Assembly (NCBI RefSeq): GCF_033473495.1
Contig: NC_088936.1
Location: forward strand, 4,588,001-4,652,000
DNA length: 64,000 nucleotides
From: Cercospora beticola
Lineage: Eukaryota; Ascomycota; Dothideomycetes; Mycosphaerellales; Mycosphaerellaceae
Direction of reading: 5' to 3'
In this document: piece after piece, positions 34,501 to 47,669 of the stretch
Position numbering within the stretch: position 1 is the stretch's first letter
Layout: each line of letters begins with the position of its first letter
Position numbers and translations under genes: made by a program
Notes under the pieces: generated by a model
Told to the model about the DNA's origin: nothing
Seen by the model: the letters and a program-made list of their open reading frames with translations, nothing else
Databases searched by the model: none

Positions 34501-37500
34501 GTACTCTTGAAAGTCTGAGCGGATCATTTCTGCAATCAGTGCTTCCTGACCTGGGGCGGCCGGGATGATGCGTTCGATCTCTTGTGTCGTCTGGGTCTGA
34601 ACCTGTTGAAAGATCGCTTGGAGCTGTCCTTCCAACTTGGAGAACTTGCTCGCAACATTGGATTTCTCGTTCGCGTTGACAGTACTCTGGAGATTGCCCA
34701 GGATCTTTGGAATTGTCTGAGCACTCAGGATCTTGCTGACAGGTACTGGAATCCCAGCCTTTTTCATGCGTGCCGCAAGCTTGACTGCGTCGATACTGTC
34801 CAGGCCAAGGGTGAAAATTGTGACATGCTCTGTGACATCTTCAGGAGTACAGCCAGCAACCTCCGCGATGATCTCTCGTAGCTGAGTAGCGTCTGCTGTC
34901 CACTCAAAGTCGGAAGTTCCGTTGACTTGAGCAGAAAGGTCCTGTTGTTGAGCCGGTGTGGCACTAGTACTGCTCCGGGAGATGGTGAACTTGTCTGAAA
35001 TGCTTCCTTCAATATTGTCGGCCATGCACTGCAAAGCTACTTCGAATTTGTCAAGGAGCTCTGCCAATGCGTCGTTTCTGGCGACTCCAGCCTGCGTCGC
35101 CACAGTAACTTCAGCAGTTCCTGAAGAATAGTGGTCGATGTCAAAGGCGAGAGGATATTCGGCTGGCGTAGATGATGGCAGCAGATGCAAGATGTGATCC
35201 GCTTGGTTGTCCGTCTCATCTTCCGGACGTTGGTAAACGAAAAGCACATCGAAAATCGGATCGCTCGGATGGCGGCGACAGAGCTTGCGAACCTCACGCA
35301 GAGAAGTGTGTTGGTACGGTAGCACTGTAGTGTTTGACTGATGGCACCGCTGCAGCAGTTTCGACCAATTGTCTGTGGGGTCGACATCGATACCATAGGG
35401 CAACGTATTGAACATGGGTCCGATGATGGCGTCCGCATCTTCGAAGTCGATCGACCTGCCGGAAGCCACGACGCCGTAAGTCTGAGTCTGCGGCGCAAAT
35501 TGATGTATAGCAACGGAGAACGCTGCCTGGAAGACCGCTTGGTGAGACACGCCTAGACCCTTCCTGATCTTTTCAATTGACGACGTCGATGCCAATGTTT
35601 TAGTGGCCTTGACTCCATCCGAAGTCGAATCTGGTACGTTTTGTACGAGTGGTGTGAAGTGAAAGCCCTTCATACGTTGCTCCCAGAAGTCCTTTGCATC
35701 GTTGCGTTTACACAATGGACCGTATGGCAGAGCTTCGATGAAGCTCGGCCCGAAGTCAACGCCCAGCTGGGTAGCATAACTCTGCTCGAGTTTACTGATC
35801 ATCAAATCCCAAGAGATTCCGTCGTATAAAGCATGGTGTGCATAGAAAGCCAGTATGGTTTCCGAAGGCGAGCGGACGAGAACCATGTCAAAAGGTCTGC
35901 TGACCTCGTGGTCCGCGAGTGCTTCCCATTTCGCTTTCGCTTCCGCCAAAGTTGGCTGCATCTTGCTCCCATCTTCCACTTCCTGAGTATGTATGGGAAG
36001 ATCGGCCTCGCGCAGAACGACCTGGGCAAAGCCCTCTTCTGTCCGAATGAAAGAGGTGCGCAAGATGGGGATTTCTGACTGCAGATATGAAAGAGCCTCA
36101 TGCAATCGATCTAGGTCGACCTCAGACAGTCGATAGTGGAAAGCATTGAAATAAGGCTTCTGCGAGCCCTTCAATGAGTCAGCAAGCAAACCCTCCTGCA
36201 GAGGCGTGCAAGGTGCGACAGATTCGATATTCGACACGTTGACGGACAGTGTCTGGGCTGCAAGGCTGCGGTGCCGCTGAGTGAATGCAGAAATGCTCAG
36301 TTGTGCCTGCCTCACCGCATTCTTCTCCAATTGGTTCTTGCTGTCCTGGCTCGAGATTGCCGTGGCCAGACCACTGACTGTGGGGTTGCTCATTATGGTA
36401 GCAACGCTGGCATTCTCGAAGCCACTACGCTTCAGCAGTGTAGCCAAGTTGATGGCAGAGACCGAAGACAGACCAAGAGAGAAGACATTCGACGACGCGC
36501 TGATGTCCTTGGTATCGATTGAGAGCAATCGGCTGAGAGCCTTTGCGATCTTGCGCTCACTCGATCGCAGAGGACGATCTGTTCCCTGACTTCCTTTCAG
36601 TTTCTGGAGCTCTTGAGTCGAAAGCGATGAGAAGAGAGCCACTAGACTCTTGGCGTCAACTTTGTTGTTCACAGTCAGAGGAAGGCGAGAGAGCGGTATG
36701 ATGTGCGTGGGCACCATGTACCCTGGCAATCGATCGCGACAAGCTTGGTCTGCTGCAGCCACAATCTCGGTCGCTTGTCCGGATTGTGCAATATGCAGAT
36801 CTCGACTTCGAGCTTCGCTGTCAATGATGAAGGAGACGAGCATCTCTCGGTCACCCTTCACCACAAGCGAGGCGACATCTGATATGCCAGCGTGTGCGCC
36901 TTTAATAACAGCGTCGATTTCGTCGATCTCAAGTCTCTGTCCTCTCAGCTTGGCTTGTGTGTCTTTGCGGCCAGTGAACGAGAAGGAGTCATCTGCGAGG
37001 AGCCGGACCAGATCTCCGGTTCTGTATACGCGCTCGCCCAGACGTTCAAGGTATGGGAATGCCTTCGCGGTGAGATCCGGCCTGTTCAGGTAGCCTTTGC
37101 CTACAAGCTTGCCTGAGACGCAAAGTTCGCCGACTGCACCGCGCATTACGGGCTGATCGGTCTCCGGAGCGAGAACGAATGCGCCAACATTGTCGAATGC
37201 AGATCCGATGTTGGATGGCTTGGCTTCTGGACCGATGTGAACATTCATGGTGCAGCCGATGGTTGCTTCAGTCGGACCATAGCCATTGTAGATCGTATGG
37301 TATGGACCCCAAGCATCAATGATCTCTTGTTTGAGTGCTTCGCCGCCCGTAATGAAGACGTGGTTGTGCAGGCTTGGCACTTCTTCTGGTTTGAGAAGGC
37401 GAGCAAGAGACGGCGTGAGATCGATGTGCGTGATATTGGCTGCGGTAATGAAGCCTGGCAGATCTTCAAGGACCAGGTCGCGAGGAGCACCGACCATGGT

Positions 37501-40500
37501 GATGCCTACACTCCAGCTCCAGAAGTGTTCGAGAACGGAGACGTCGAACCAGTAGCTCGCAAATTGCAACCATCTCGATGAAGACGTCCAGTGGTCAGCA
37601 AATAGTCTTTGAAACGAAAGCATAGCCTGCACAGCATTTTCGTGTGTGATCTCACAACCCTTTGGTGCGCCCGTAGTGCCACTAGTGTAGAGGCAATAGC
37701 TCGTCGAGGTTGGGTCGATGAGACCAATTGAAGGTGCAGTGACGGGTAGGCTCGTTAAAGAGTCCTCTGTCAACTCCACGTTGCGGACTGCGCCAGCCAT
37801 CTCTGCATCGGTCTTGCCGGCGTCCACGAACAAAAGTTGAGAAGCAGAGTCCTCGGCGATGAACTTGCGCCTTGCAAGAGGTAAGTCTGGGTCCATCGCA
37901 AGGAAAGCGCATCCTGCTTTCAAGATACCGATAAACGCAAATGTCGCCTCGGGAGATTTGCTCATGCAGACGCTGACAATACTGCCTGGCTGAACAGAAT
38001 GCTTTCGGATTAAATGTGCCACTTGGTTTGCACGCTCGTCCAGCTCCCGGTAAGTCCATGTCTTCCTGCTCTTAGGCTGGTCCTCCAGGCTGTATATGAA
38101 CTCAAGTGCAACCTTGTCTGGGTGCTCCACGGCGCCTCGCTCCAGGAATTGATGCAGTAATGTTACTTCGCCGGGAATAACGGCGTCCTTTGGCGCAACG
38201 ATAGACATCAGATCAGCGCTTGCCAGATCATGCGGGTCGTTGCCGATCATGGACTGCAGCAGCATGTCGAATTGTCTCAGTATCAGCGCAGCGTGGTCTT
38301 CCGGCACCATCGCGACATCGTACGTCAAGCGCAGTTGTAATCCATCCTTGCCATCAACCTGCATCTCCATCGACACGGTATAGTCGATGCCCAAGCTGTC
38401 ACTGACTGCAGTCCAGCTTAAGCGCTCGTCCTCGTCGGTGTTGCTCCTCTGGTACACAAAAATGGTATCAAATAGCGCTTGGCCTGGACTTCCCGCGAAT
38501 CGCTGAATGTCAGACAGGGGTGTAAAGCGATGCCGCTGAGCTGACGAGTTGTAGGTGACCATGGCTTGGACTACGTCGAGGACTGCCTGTTTTGTGTCGC
38601 AGTGGACAGGCAATGTTGAGATACTTGGAAATGCAACGCCCTTCGTTGCAGACGACGAGAGCCCAGAGAAGACTGTGCCAAATGTCACAGCTGGCTCTCC
38701 GAGATACGCTGCAAGCATTTGTGCCCAGACAGTCTGTCCAACAGCTTGTATAGTTACGCCATTCGCCCTGCAGAAGGTCTCGAGAGTGGAGATGGACACT
38801 TGGGAGCTGAACTCGGTCGATCGGGCTTTGCTTTGCTTAACCACTGTTGGTGTGATGTTTGGAAACTTGACGAGATGCGCGGCTTCGAGTGATTTACTCC
38901 AGAACTGCTCACTGGCGTTCTTCCTTTCCGTTGCGCCATTCAACTGCATCTTCAATACAGCGTCGATGCTGCGAGGTTGTCCAAGGTTTTCTCCTCGCAA
39001 AGCTTGCGCCAAGTCAGACAGGATGAGCTCGAGAGCGTCGGCGTCGTAAAGTGCATGATGTAGCGATACGACCATGCGACGCGATTCTCCAGTATTTTGT
39101 ACGACAGCTCGCCAAGGAGGAAGCTGCAAGTCATTGAGGACGGCCGACCGCATGCTTTGAGACAGCTCCTCCGGTGAGCTCTCGCCAGCTTGAGATACCG
39201 TTTGCAAGGGAATCGAGCTCGACTTGTAGATCAACATTGCAAATGGTGTGGATGCATCCTCGGTCTCGAAGAATCCCATCCTCAACACCTGATGCTTCTT
39301 TTGCACTGCTGCCCAGGCTGATTGAATCTGCTCAAAGTCGACGTCGTCTGGCACTTCGTAAATACTTTGACTGAAGTAGTAATTGCCGCCCGACTGCACA
39401 AACTGAGCAAGCATGCCACTTTGAGCTGATGTGCATGGTCGTATGGCTTCAATCGCATCTTCTTGGACTGAAAAGGTCTCCAGCACTCGTTGCATGTGTT
39501 TAGCCGCAAATGCATCGAAGTCGACTGAATCAGTCGAAACATCTTCTTCGACGTCTTGTTTGGAGCCGATCAATTTTGCCAGGGCAGCTGGTGTTTGCAG
39601 CTGCATCACGTCGGCCGCATCGATCTTCACGCCTCGCTTCCGAAGCTGTGAGGCGACTTGAACTGCATTCAAACTGTCCAGTCCAATCTGATACAGCGAA
39701 GTCTGCTTCGAGATTTGATCTGTACGAATTCCGGCAAGCTCTGCGTAGATTTCTCGAACCATGGTCTCCTCATCCGTCCACAAGTCTGTGGCACCGTTGG
39801 TCGCCGCATTTTCCGCAACAGAGACAGGTAACGGCGCGAGCTTGCCTGCTAGATTCTCGACAGACTCTTCTCCTAGCTCGGTAATACTGCCAGAGGTGTA
39901 CCTCAGGCAGGCCTTCACAGCTGAGACGAAAGCCTTGGCAAACGATGTGGCTGTCGGCTGACTGATCTTGGCGGGCATATAGTGGACCAGCAAAGCATGA
40001 TCATCGCCATGGGGAACGACTTCGATGACAAGCGGGATGCCCATCCCCATGTCTTCATCCTCTTCAATATCCCACGAGTCGTCTCCGACAGCAGGAGGCT
40101 GCAACAAGAGGAGAGTATCGAACAGATGCTTCGATGGATCCTGACTCAAGCCCTGAATGCGACGAAGTGCAGTCAATTGGTATGAGAGGGACTCCAGATT
40201 ATTCTTCTGGAGACTTTGAACGAGATCAAGATTGGTTCGCAAGCCGTCCAGTTCAACACGGACGGGAATCGTGTTGAAGCATGGTGCGATAAGGCGCTCC
40301 ACGTCAGGCACCGAAACCGATCGCCCGCTGACGACGTTTCCGAAGCAAAGATCCGTGATATTTTGAGCGCAAGCGATCGCCTTCGCCAGAGCCGCCTGGA
40401 AAATGCTGAGACTAGTGCATGAATGTCTTTCACTGAATGCACCAACATCTGCAGGCGATACTCCCATTAGCATATCGAAGACCTGCTCGCCGGCCGCAGC

Positions 40501-43500
40501 AGCTTCTTCCAAAGGTGGGAGAGGATGCGGCCGGAACGACTTGATGCGAGAAGACCAGAAATCAAGAGCATCCTGCTTGTTCTGGCGAACGACTTCCGCG
40601 AGGAAAGGCTCAAAGGAAACAGAACTAGGCAGTGTTTCCTCCTTGTACAAGCTGATCAACTCGGAGAAGAGATTGTTGACTGCGATGCCATCATAAACAG
40701 CATGATGCATCTGTAGGTAGATGTCGTGGCCACTTTGCACAACTTGAACAGGTCGATCAGGTGTGACCCCAGGCAACTTTGGCTCCTGAGGCCTCACGTC
40801 CAGTGGGGAATCGCTACGTTTATGGCCGTTGGCATGCCCGTTGGCATGTCCGTTGGCATGTCCGTTGGTGTGATTCGAGGTGCCATTTGATATTGGTTGG
40901 TCTTCGGTAGTCCATGTAGGCAGCGGCTCTTTGAGCACAACTTGGACGAATGGGTTCGAGGACAGCGTTGTCTCGACAAAAGATGTGCGAAGAATCGCAT
41001 GCCTCTGCAGCATTGTGTTCCAACAACTTTTGAGCTTTGCCATGTCGCCCTCGAAATTGATCTTCATGGTGTTGCAGTATGCATCCGCGTTGTCACCACC
41101 TGTCGTCGACAGCATCGCCTCTTGGAGTGGGGTGCATGGGAAGACCGCGTCGACAGCTAGATCGCTCATCGGCAATGCAGATTTGATCTTTTCAATGAGA
41201 CTTTCGTCCAAGATTTGAGTTGTGTCAAGGTCCTCGTGTCCGGAGGTCAGCTCCTCTGTGCCAGAGATAGACCTTGAAAGCCGCGCTATGCTTGAATGGC
41301 GCAAGACAGTGCTGACATTCACATTCAAGCCAGAAGTCTTCTGTAAAGCTCTTGCAAGTTGAATCGCGTTGAGTGAGTTCAACCCAAGCGCAAAGAAAGA
41401 AGCATTTCTCGATACGCTCTCAACTGGCATGCCTAGTGTTTGGGCGACTGCTTCGGCCATATGTTGCTCGACTGGCGTCGAGGGAGAGTCGTGAGCTCCA
41501 ATTTCGTATGAACGCGAAACACCATTCCTGGTTGTCTGGTCAAGGTTTCCGTAGGTGGATTGTAGCAGTCTCTTGTCAAGTTTGCCCTGGGAGGTCATAG
41601 GCAGTTTTGAAACTGGCACGAGCACGCTTGGTGTCATGTACGCCGGCAAAGCATCTTCCAGAAGATCGTACAAAGACGATACAAGTTCGGTTCCTGGACC
41701 ATAGACGCAGAATTCGTGTTCAGTGCTGGCCGCCTTGGGAACCCAGAAGGTGGCCAACATCTGGTTCGAACTGCTATCACCAATGACAATAGTGGCGCAG
41801 TCGGACACCTCCGGATGGTTAGAGACAACTGCATTGATCTCTCCCAACTCAACGCGATTGCCTCTAATCTTGACCTGGTCGTCCAGTCGGCCGGAGATCA
41901 GCAGAGTGCCGTCAGGCAGTATCCGGCCCATGTCACCACTTCTGTAGAGACGACTGTACTGCGGATGGTTCAGGATCTTGGTGGCGTTCAAGTCCTCTCT
42001 GCCAACGTATCCTCGGAAAACCTGCTCTCCGCCGAATACGAACTCTCCGTAGGCGCCAGTGGGCAGTATTTGGAACTCGCCTTCGGGGGCAAGCACAAAC
42101 GCTGATGTGTTTTTGAAAGCTGGGCCAATGTTGCCCAGTACATCATTTGGTGACACATGCATATGTACTGAGCAAATGTTGGTGGTCTCAGACGGTCCAT
42201 ATCCTTGATTGAGTCCACGGCCTGCCCACGTGCGATGCACTTTCTCAGTAATGCCTTCACCAGCTGTGACGAGGAACTTGACGCTGGGAACGTTTTCTGG
42301 CTTCGCTAGAGCTGCGACGGTCGGAGTCAGAGACAGATGTGTGATCTCAAAGGCTCGAATGCTTTGCTCGAAGTCCCTAAACAGAACGTCTTTTGTCGCA
42401 GAGCACAAGCACATGCCTGTAAAGAAGGTGAAGAAGATCTCGAAAACGGAAACATCGAATGCTTGCGAGCAAGACTGCAACAGGCGGTCACCCGGCGCAA
42501 CTTTGTATAGCTCCGCAAGGACAGCAATGTTACCCTTCAGGTTGTCCATAGTGACGGCAACGCCTTTGGGCTCGCCAGTGCTTCCGCTGGTGAAGACCAT
42601 GTAAGCGATGCGGGAGCCGATCTGGCTGACATCTGGTGCGTTGTTCGGTCGCGTCGCCAAGTTCATGCCCGAGACGTCCAATGTTGTGGCATCCGTCATC
42701 GAGCGGAAGCTGGGAGTGGTTTGAGCGTCGCAAACGCACAAGTTTACATTGGCTTGCTTGAGGATCGACTTGACGCGAGCGGCTGGAGTTTCCGGAACAA
42801 GTGGCAGATAACCAGCACCCGCCTTGAAACTCGCGAGCATGGCCACGTATAGATCGATACACTTCTCCATGCAAATACACACAAGGCCCTTAGGCTGCAG
42901 ACCAGCTGCGATGAGCTCGTGAGCCATGCGATTTGCACGCTCGTCCAATTCTTGATAGGAGAAGAATACAGAGTCGATGGATTGATCGTCGATTCTTGTT
43001 GCAAATCTGACTGCACTCCTTGCGGGGTCAAGAGACGCTCTACGTGAGATCTCCTCCGTCAGCTCGAAAGTTGTGGCGAAGCACTTGGGTTTAGGGTTGA
43101 AGATCGAGAGCAGCTCGTCGTTCAACTTGCCGTAGAGCTGTTCGACCATGCCTTCTGCGTCGGTCAGCAGTTGCTTCGCGACACTTTCGATCTGCTGGAT
43201 GAGCATGTCCACTTGTTCCGTGCTCAACAGACGCTGCTGATATGTTGCACGAATCCGCAAGGCAGTTGGCGTGGGGTCAATCTCGAGGACGAGATCGAAT
43301 TCGAGCTGGTCTTCAGAGTCAAGCTCTACTACGTGTTCTCCCGTGCTTTGAGAGGCCAATGTGGTCTCCTGCCAGACGAAGAGACTGTCAAATAGACCCA
43401 CTCCAGGAGCCACGCCGGCTGCCTCGCGGATCGCAGTCGGCGTGGTGAGGAGGTGTTTTTGAATTTGACGATTGCGATCAGTGACTGTGCCTAGGAGATC

Positions 43501-46325
43501 TTTGCAAGTTCTCGCCGCCTTGCTATCGATCCGAAGAGGAAGAGTTGCAAGACAAGGGCCAAAGACATTGTCGATGTCGTCGATTGGCAGCGTGCGACCA
43601 GAGAAGACGGAGCCAAGGACCACATCAGACACCCCAGAGTAGGCGCCCAAGATGAGACTCATGGCTGTCTGGAAAATTGCAGGTGCGCTGCATCCCAGTT
43701 CTTGCGATCGCTTTCTGACCTCGACGCTTTGAAGTGAGGTTGTCTGCCATGAGGTACGCTGGAGGGCATTGGTAGCATGTGTGCCTCTGAGCAGAGGCAA
43801 TGATGTCGGCGAAACGTTGCGAAGTTGGTCTTGCCAGAACTCAAGAGAAGCTTGTGACGAGGACGTCTCTGCGTGAAGGTAGTAGTCGGCCACCGCTTGA
43901 AATGACCGAGATTCAAGAGGACTGGAGCCAGCCAGAATCGCAGCCAGGTCGTTTTGAAGCAAGTCCATTGACCATTGATCGTACAGAGCGTGATGTATCT
44001 GGATCGTAAGCTCGAACTCATTTTGAGAATGTCGTATGTGGAAGCTCATGGGTCTGAGCAAGTCGGAGTCGCTGGTAAGTTCGAAAGGCGAAGGAGCCTC
44101 CTCTGACTCCACGATCTGATGCTCCGCCAACGATCGCCAAACGACTGTAGCATAGCTCTGAGGAAGGCTTGGCGTCGCTATAAAGCCCGATCGTAGGAGC
44201 TGGTGTGATTGGGCTAGTTGCATTAGGCTCTGACGAAGGAGTGATACGTCCGAGCAGCTGGGCAACGCGAATTTGACCCAGTTGCAGTATGCCTTTGGAC
44301 TTTTCGCAGTCTCAGTAAGCATAGCGACCTGGAGTGGCGTACAAGGAAAAGAGGTCTCGACATCTTGCACATCCGCGTCGATTGCAGCGCTGAGTGCACT
44401 GTCAAGACGTGCACGATAGCTATTCTGGGTATCTTCTCGCCAATTCCCGGTATCTTTGGTAAGATCCTGCTCCTTTGAGATTTCCAGGATGTCGGCGGGT
44501 GTCCGCGCCGCGAGGACACGCCCAGCATCAAGCCGTGCGAGGCCTTGTTTTCGCAAAGCAGCAGCCAAACGAATCGAGGAAAGTGAGTCCAGCCCACAAG
44601 CCGCCAAGGAGGAGGTAGAGACAATCTGCGTCCCAAGAACATTTTTCAGGCAATCCAGCACCTGTTGCATTTCCTCACTTTGAGCTGACTCGTCCTTCGC
44701 TACGGCTGCCGCCTGTCGTTCTTCGTATTGTGCTCGTAGAACTTTGCGATCGCATTTTCCAGATGCCAGGTAGGGGAAGGATTCCATTAGCACAACATCA
44801 CCAGGTACCATATACTCTGGGAGCCACTTGCGACAGACGCTGGTCACTGCGTCTCTGCTCAGCTGCTTCGATTCAGTCACGCAGAAAACAACCAATGTGT
44901 TCGCGACAACTTCCGCGACCACGTCGGTGCATCCTGGCGTCCTTGCTGCTGCATGCTCGATTTCTCCCAGCTCAATACGCTGCGAACAGTCAGTGACGAA
45001 TCGACTTCGCTGCGAAGAGATGTAAATCATACCTGGCCTCGGAGCTTCACTTGCCCGCTCGAAATTCGGCCGAGGCATTCGAATGTTCCGTTGGGAAGCA
45101 TTCGTGCTCGGTCTCCTGTTCTGTACAATGTCCCATATTCGGGGTGTTGCACAAACGCTTTTTGTGTTTGTTCATCTCGGTTCAGATACCCATCAGCAAG
45201 CTGATAGCCTCCAACAGCAAGTTCGCCCTCCTCTCCTATTGCCAAGATTTCTGGAGTACTTGTCAATGCGCCATCGATCGCTCTAATGACAAACGCAGAA
45301 ACTGTGTCAAGAGGGATACCGATGCTGTTGCAAGTCATTTTCTTGCCAAAATTCGTCTGCAAAGTGCAATGTATCGTAGCCTCTGTGGGCCCGTACATGC
45401 CATGCAGTATAGCCTCTTCGGATTCGTCGCCACCGAAGCTCTCGACCACGGATGGCTTCAACATTTCGCCAATCGTCAGGAGTACTTTCAACCCGGGCAC
45501 ATTTTCACGAGTCCTTAGCAGATTGCTCGCAACCGACGGAGTCAGCTCGCAAGCATCGATGCGCAAATCGTTGATGACACCGGGCAGATCGTTCAATAGC
45601 CGTCTTCGATCACAACTCACCAGTGTCATCCCTCGAAGCCATGGGAAGAAGATTTCGAAGACTGAAACATCAAAGGTGGGGCTTGCAAATTGCAAGAACC
45701 TTCGAAATTGAGGGATGTGCTTGTCGTGGGCCAGAAGGGCTTGAGTCGCTGCGGAATGTGATAGGACCACGCCCTTTGGCTGTCCAGTGCTGCCACTGGT
45801 GTACATGATGTAGGAGGCATCTGCCGGTTCGACTGAAGAGCTCAACTCCACCGACAGATCGATCGCGCTTTCCTCATCGACAGCTAAAATCTCGACGCCT
45901 TCTAATGATGGTAACTGGGGCTTGAAATTTGATGTCGTCAGCAACACTGTTGCTTCGACATCTTTGAGAATAAATCGAAGGCGCTCCTCTGGAGAGTCCA
46001 GGACGATGGGACAAAAGGCGCCCCCTGCCTTGAGAATGGCCAGTTGTGATATGTACAGGTCGGGACATTGGGGTACGAGCAGAGGCACAACTGTCCTTGT
46101 TGGTTTTGTCGTAGAGCGTTGAATCGCTAATGTGATACGACGTGCCAGACCATCAGCTCGGCTGTGAAAGTCGTCGTAGGTCAACGATGTGTGGGTGCCA
46201 TTTTCGAATGTGTGCTCGATGGCCACCGCACCTTCCTTTCCGGCAGTGCAGATGAGCTTGTGAAGAAGTTGAGGGCCTGGCAGCTTCCTTGGCGAAGGGT
46301 TGCTGATGGAAAGATTCGTTGCCAT
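31597..46325 (-). CDS. Ferrichrome-type siderophore NRPS (SidC/NPS2 family), 4891 residues
   Basis: There are two exons, 46325-45033 and 44979-31597, joined by an intron (45032-44980) that restores KLRGQ/RIELGEIE. The start is the first ATG of the frame. The domain order is A1 (1-540), T1 (Ser 563), C1 (610-1030), A2 (1065-1558), T2 (Ser near 1634), C2 (1680-2120), T3 (near 2197), C3 (2282-2711), A3 (2708-3212), T4 (near 3272), C4 (3348-3761), T5 (near 3827), C5 (3902-4328), T6 (near 4393) and C6 (4465-end). All six T domains keep the phosphopantetheine serine (GLDSL, GLNSL, GLDSL, GLSSV, GLDSI, GIDSI). C domains carry HHxxxD, except C5 with SHAQYDG. Repeated T-C units after the last A domain and no thioesterase are hallmarks of fungal ferrichrome synthetases, in which repeated C domains allow iterative use and cyclisation. 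The siderophore is probably intracellular or secreted ferrichrome-like; A-domain specificity was not decoded. The sidA gene and exporter nearby support the role. Confidence 0.9.
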
Positions 46326-47669
46326 GCTGGAGAGGTGTTGTGGAGAGGCGGGGACTGTGATGACGGGAATGGCTATGCAGAGGGCAGTGGGAAGAACGAG
46401 GGCAGAAATTGAGTCGCCACTATTGAATGCAGCACCACCGCGTCCAACACAGATGAAGTTGTTCGATCCGCCGGCCGGGCCTTGGCCACATGGTTGCACT
46501 GGCGATGGCGATGGGAGAGCCTGTCATGGGACGGGAGGAGGGTCTCAGCGCAAGGCCGCCAGCGTTTGCAGCGTCGGCGCGATGGACATTCTCAGCGTCG
46601 CTCGTCGTCGTCGTCCTGGGATGTCAGTCTGCTCTTTCCGCGAGAATATGCCTTAGCACCTGCCTTCAACACGTCAACACTGCTAGCGCGGACCACATCC
46701 CTGCCCACGCGTGCACGGCCGTGGCTGCTGCCGAAAGTCAGTCGTACTTGCGCGGGATGACGCTGGCGGCTGCCGTTTGTCACCTTTTCGCTTGCACACC
46801 CACACCTCGCCGCGATCAGCGCTCCTCTTGCTCCACAAGCAACAATCGCCGACGCGCTCGCCCTACTGGTGCTACTACTCATCATCATCATCACTTATTA
46901 CGGGACACACACCGGCACGACCTGAACGCGCCGATACCGGCTTCACTGCACACGCCAGCCTCACCATCTGTGGTCTGCCCAGTGCTTGCTAGTCCGTAGC
47001 AGCGCGGCACTCGTACTGCCATGGCGAGCAGAGCATGGGTCTGTACCGCCGAACGACAGCCTTGTGGCCACTCACCCCTGCTCCATCTGATAATCTGATA
47101 ACTTAAAAGTTAGGTCAGAGGTCCCCCTACGAGCCACTACGCTGCTTGGCTTGTAGGCGGTACTGCACCTGGAAGATCGTAGCGACATGCAGCTCCTATG
47201 CCGCTGAAGGCGCCGAATCCGAATGCATTCAGCCTGCCTCCGCAAAAGGCCCACTGGGTCATACGTGCTTCTTTCGAGGCCGCGTCGAAAATTATGGATC
47301 AGTACCAGTACCAGTACCGTCGTAGTCGCGCACACCCGGAGCACATTTCCTCATCTCCCTCCGGTGTGCGTGCAGTGATGCCAGGGTTACCTTGACCATC
47401 TTAGTGTCGTGCACGTTGCTGGACACAGGCCCGACTGCTAACGAAAAGTCACGCAACTAACGAGTCTTCACTACTGCTAGTCTCGAGGTGGCACCGGAAT
47501 CGCACAGCCTGCAGCGGGCCTTTGCTCGGACCAGAGTCGTGCTACCCCGAAGCATGGCACATTCACAACGAGGAGGAGAGTGATCGATTTGTGCTGGCAC
47601 GTACTATCTCCCCCCACCTGAGGGCGTCGACCTGCGACTTTCAGCCTTCCACAATCATCGTTCGTTAGC
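46326..47669. promoter_or_regulatory. Bidirectional promoter between NRPS and ABC exporter
   Basis: This 1.3-kb divergent intergenic region contains two overlapping iron-GATA sites (47085-47101), a CAT microsatellite near 46880-46896 and a CAGTAC triplicate near 47303-47320. No coding frame with recognisable protein features was found. Confidence 0.6.
47085..47101 (+). promoter_or_regulatory. Tandem iron-responsive GATA sites (ATCTGATAA twice)
   Basis: ATCTGATAATCTGATAA contains two ATCWGATAA motifs sharing one A. This extended motif is the known target of the fungal siderophore repressors SreA, Urbs1 and Fep1. It lies 760 bp upstream of the NRPS start and 569 bp upstream of the ABC exporter start, so it could repress both under iron-replete conditions. 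Confidence 0.75.
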
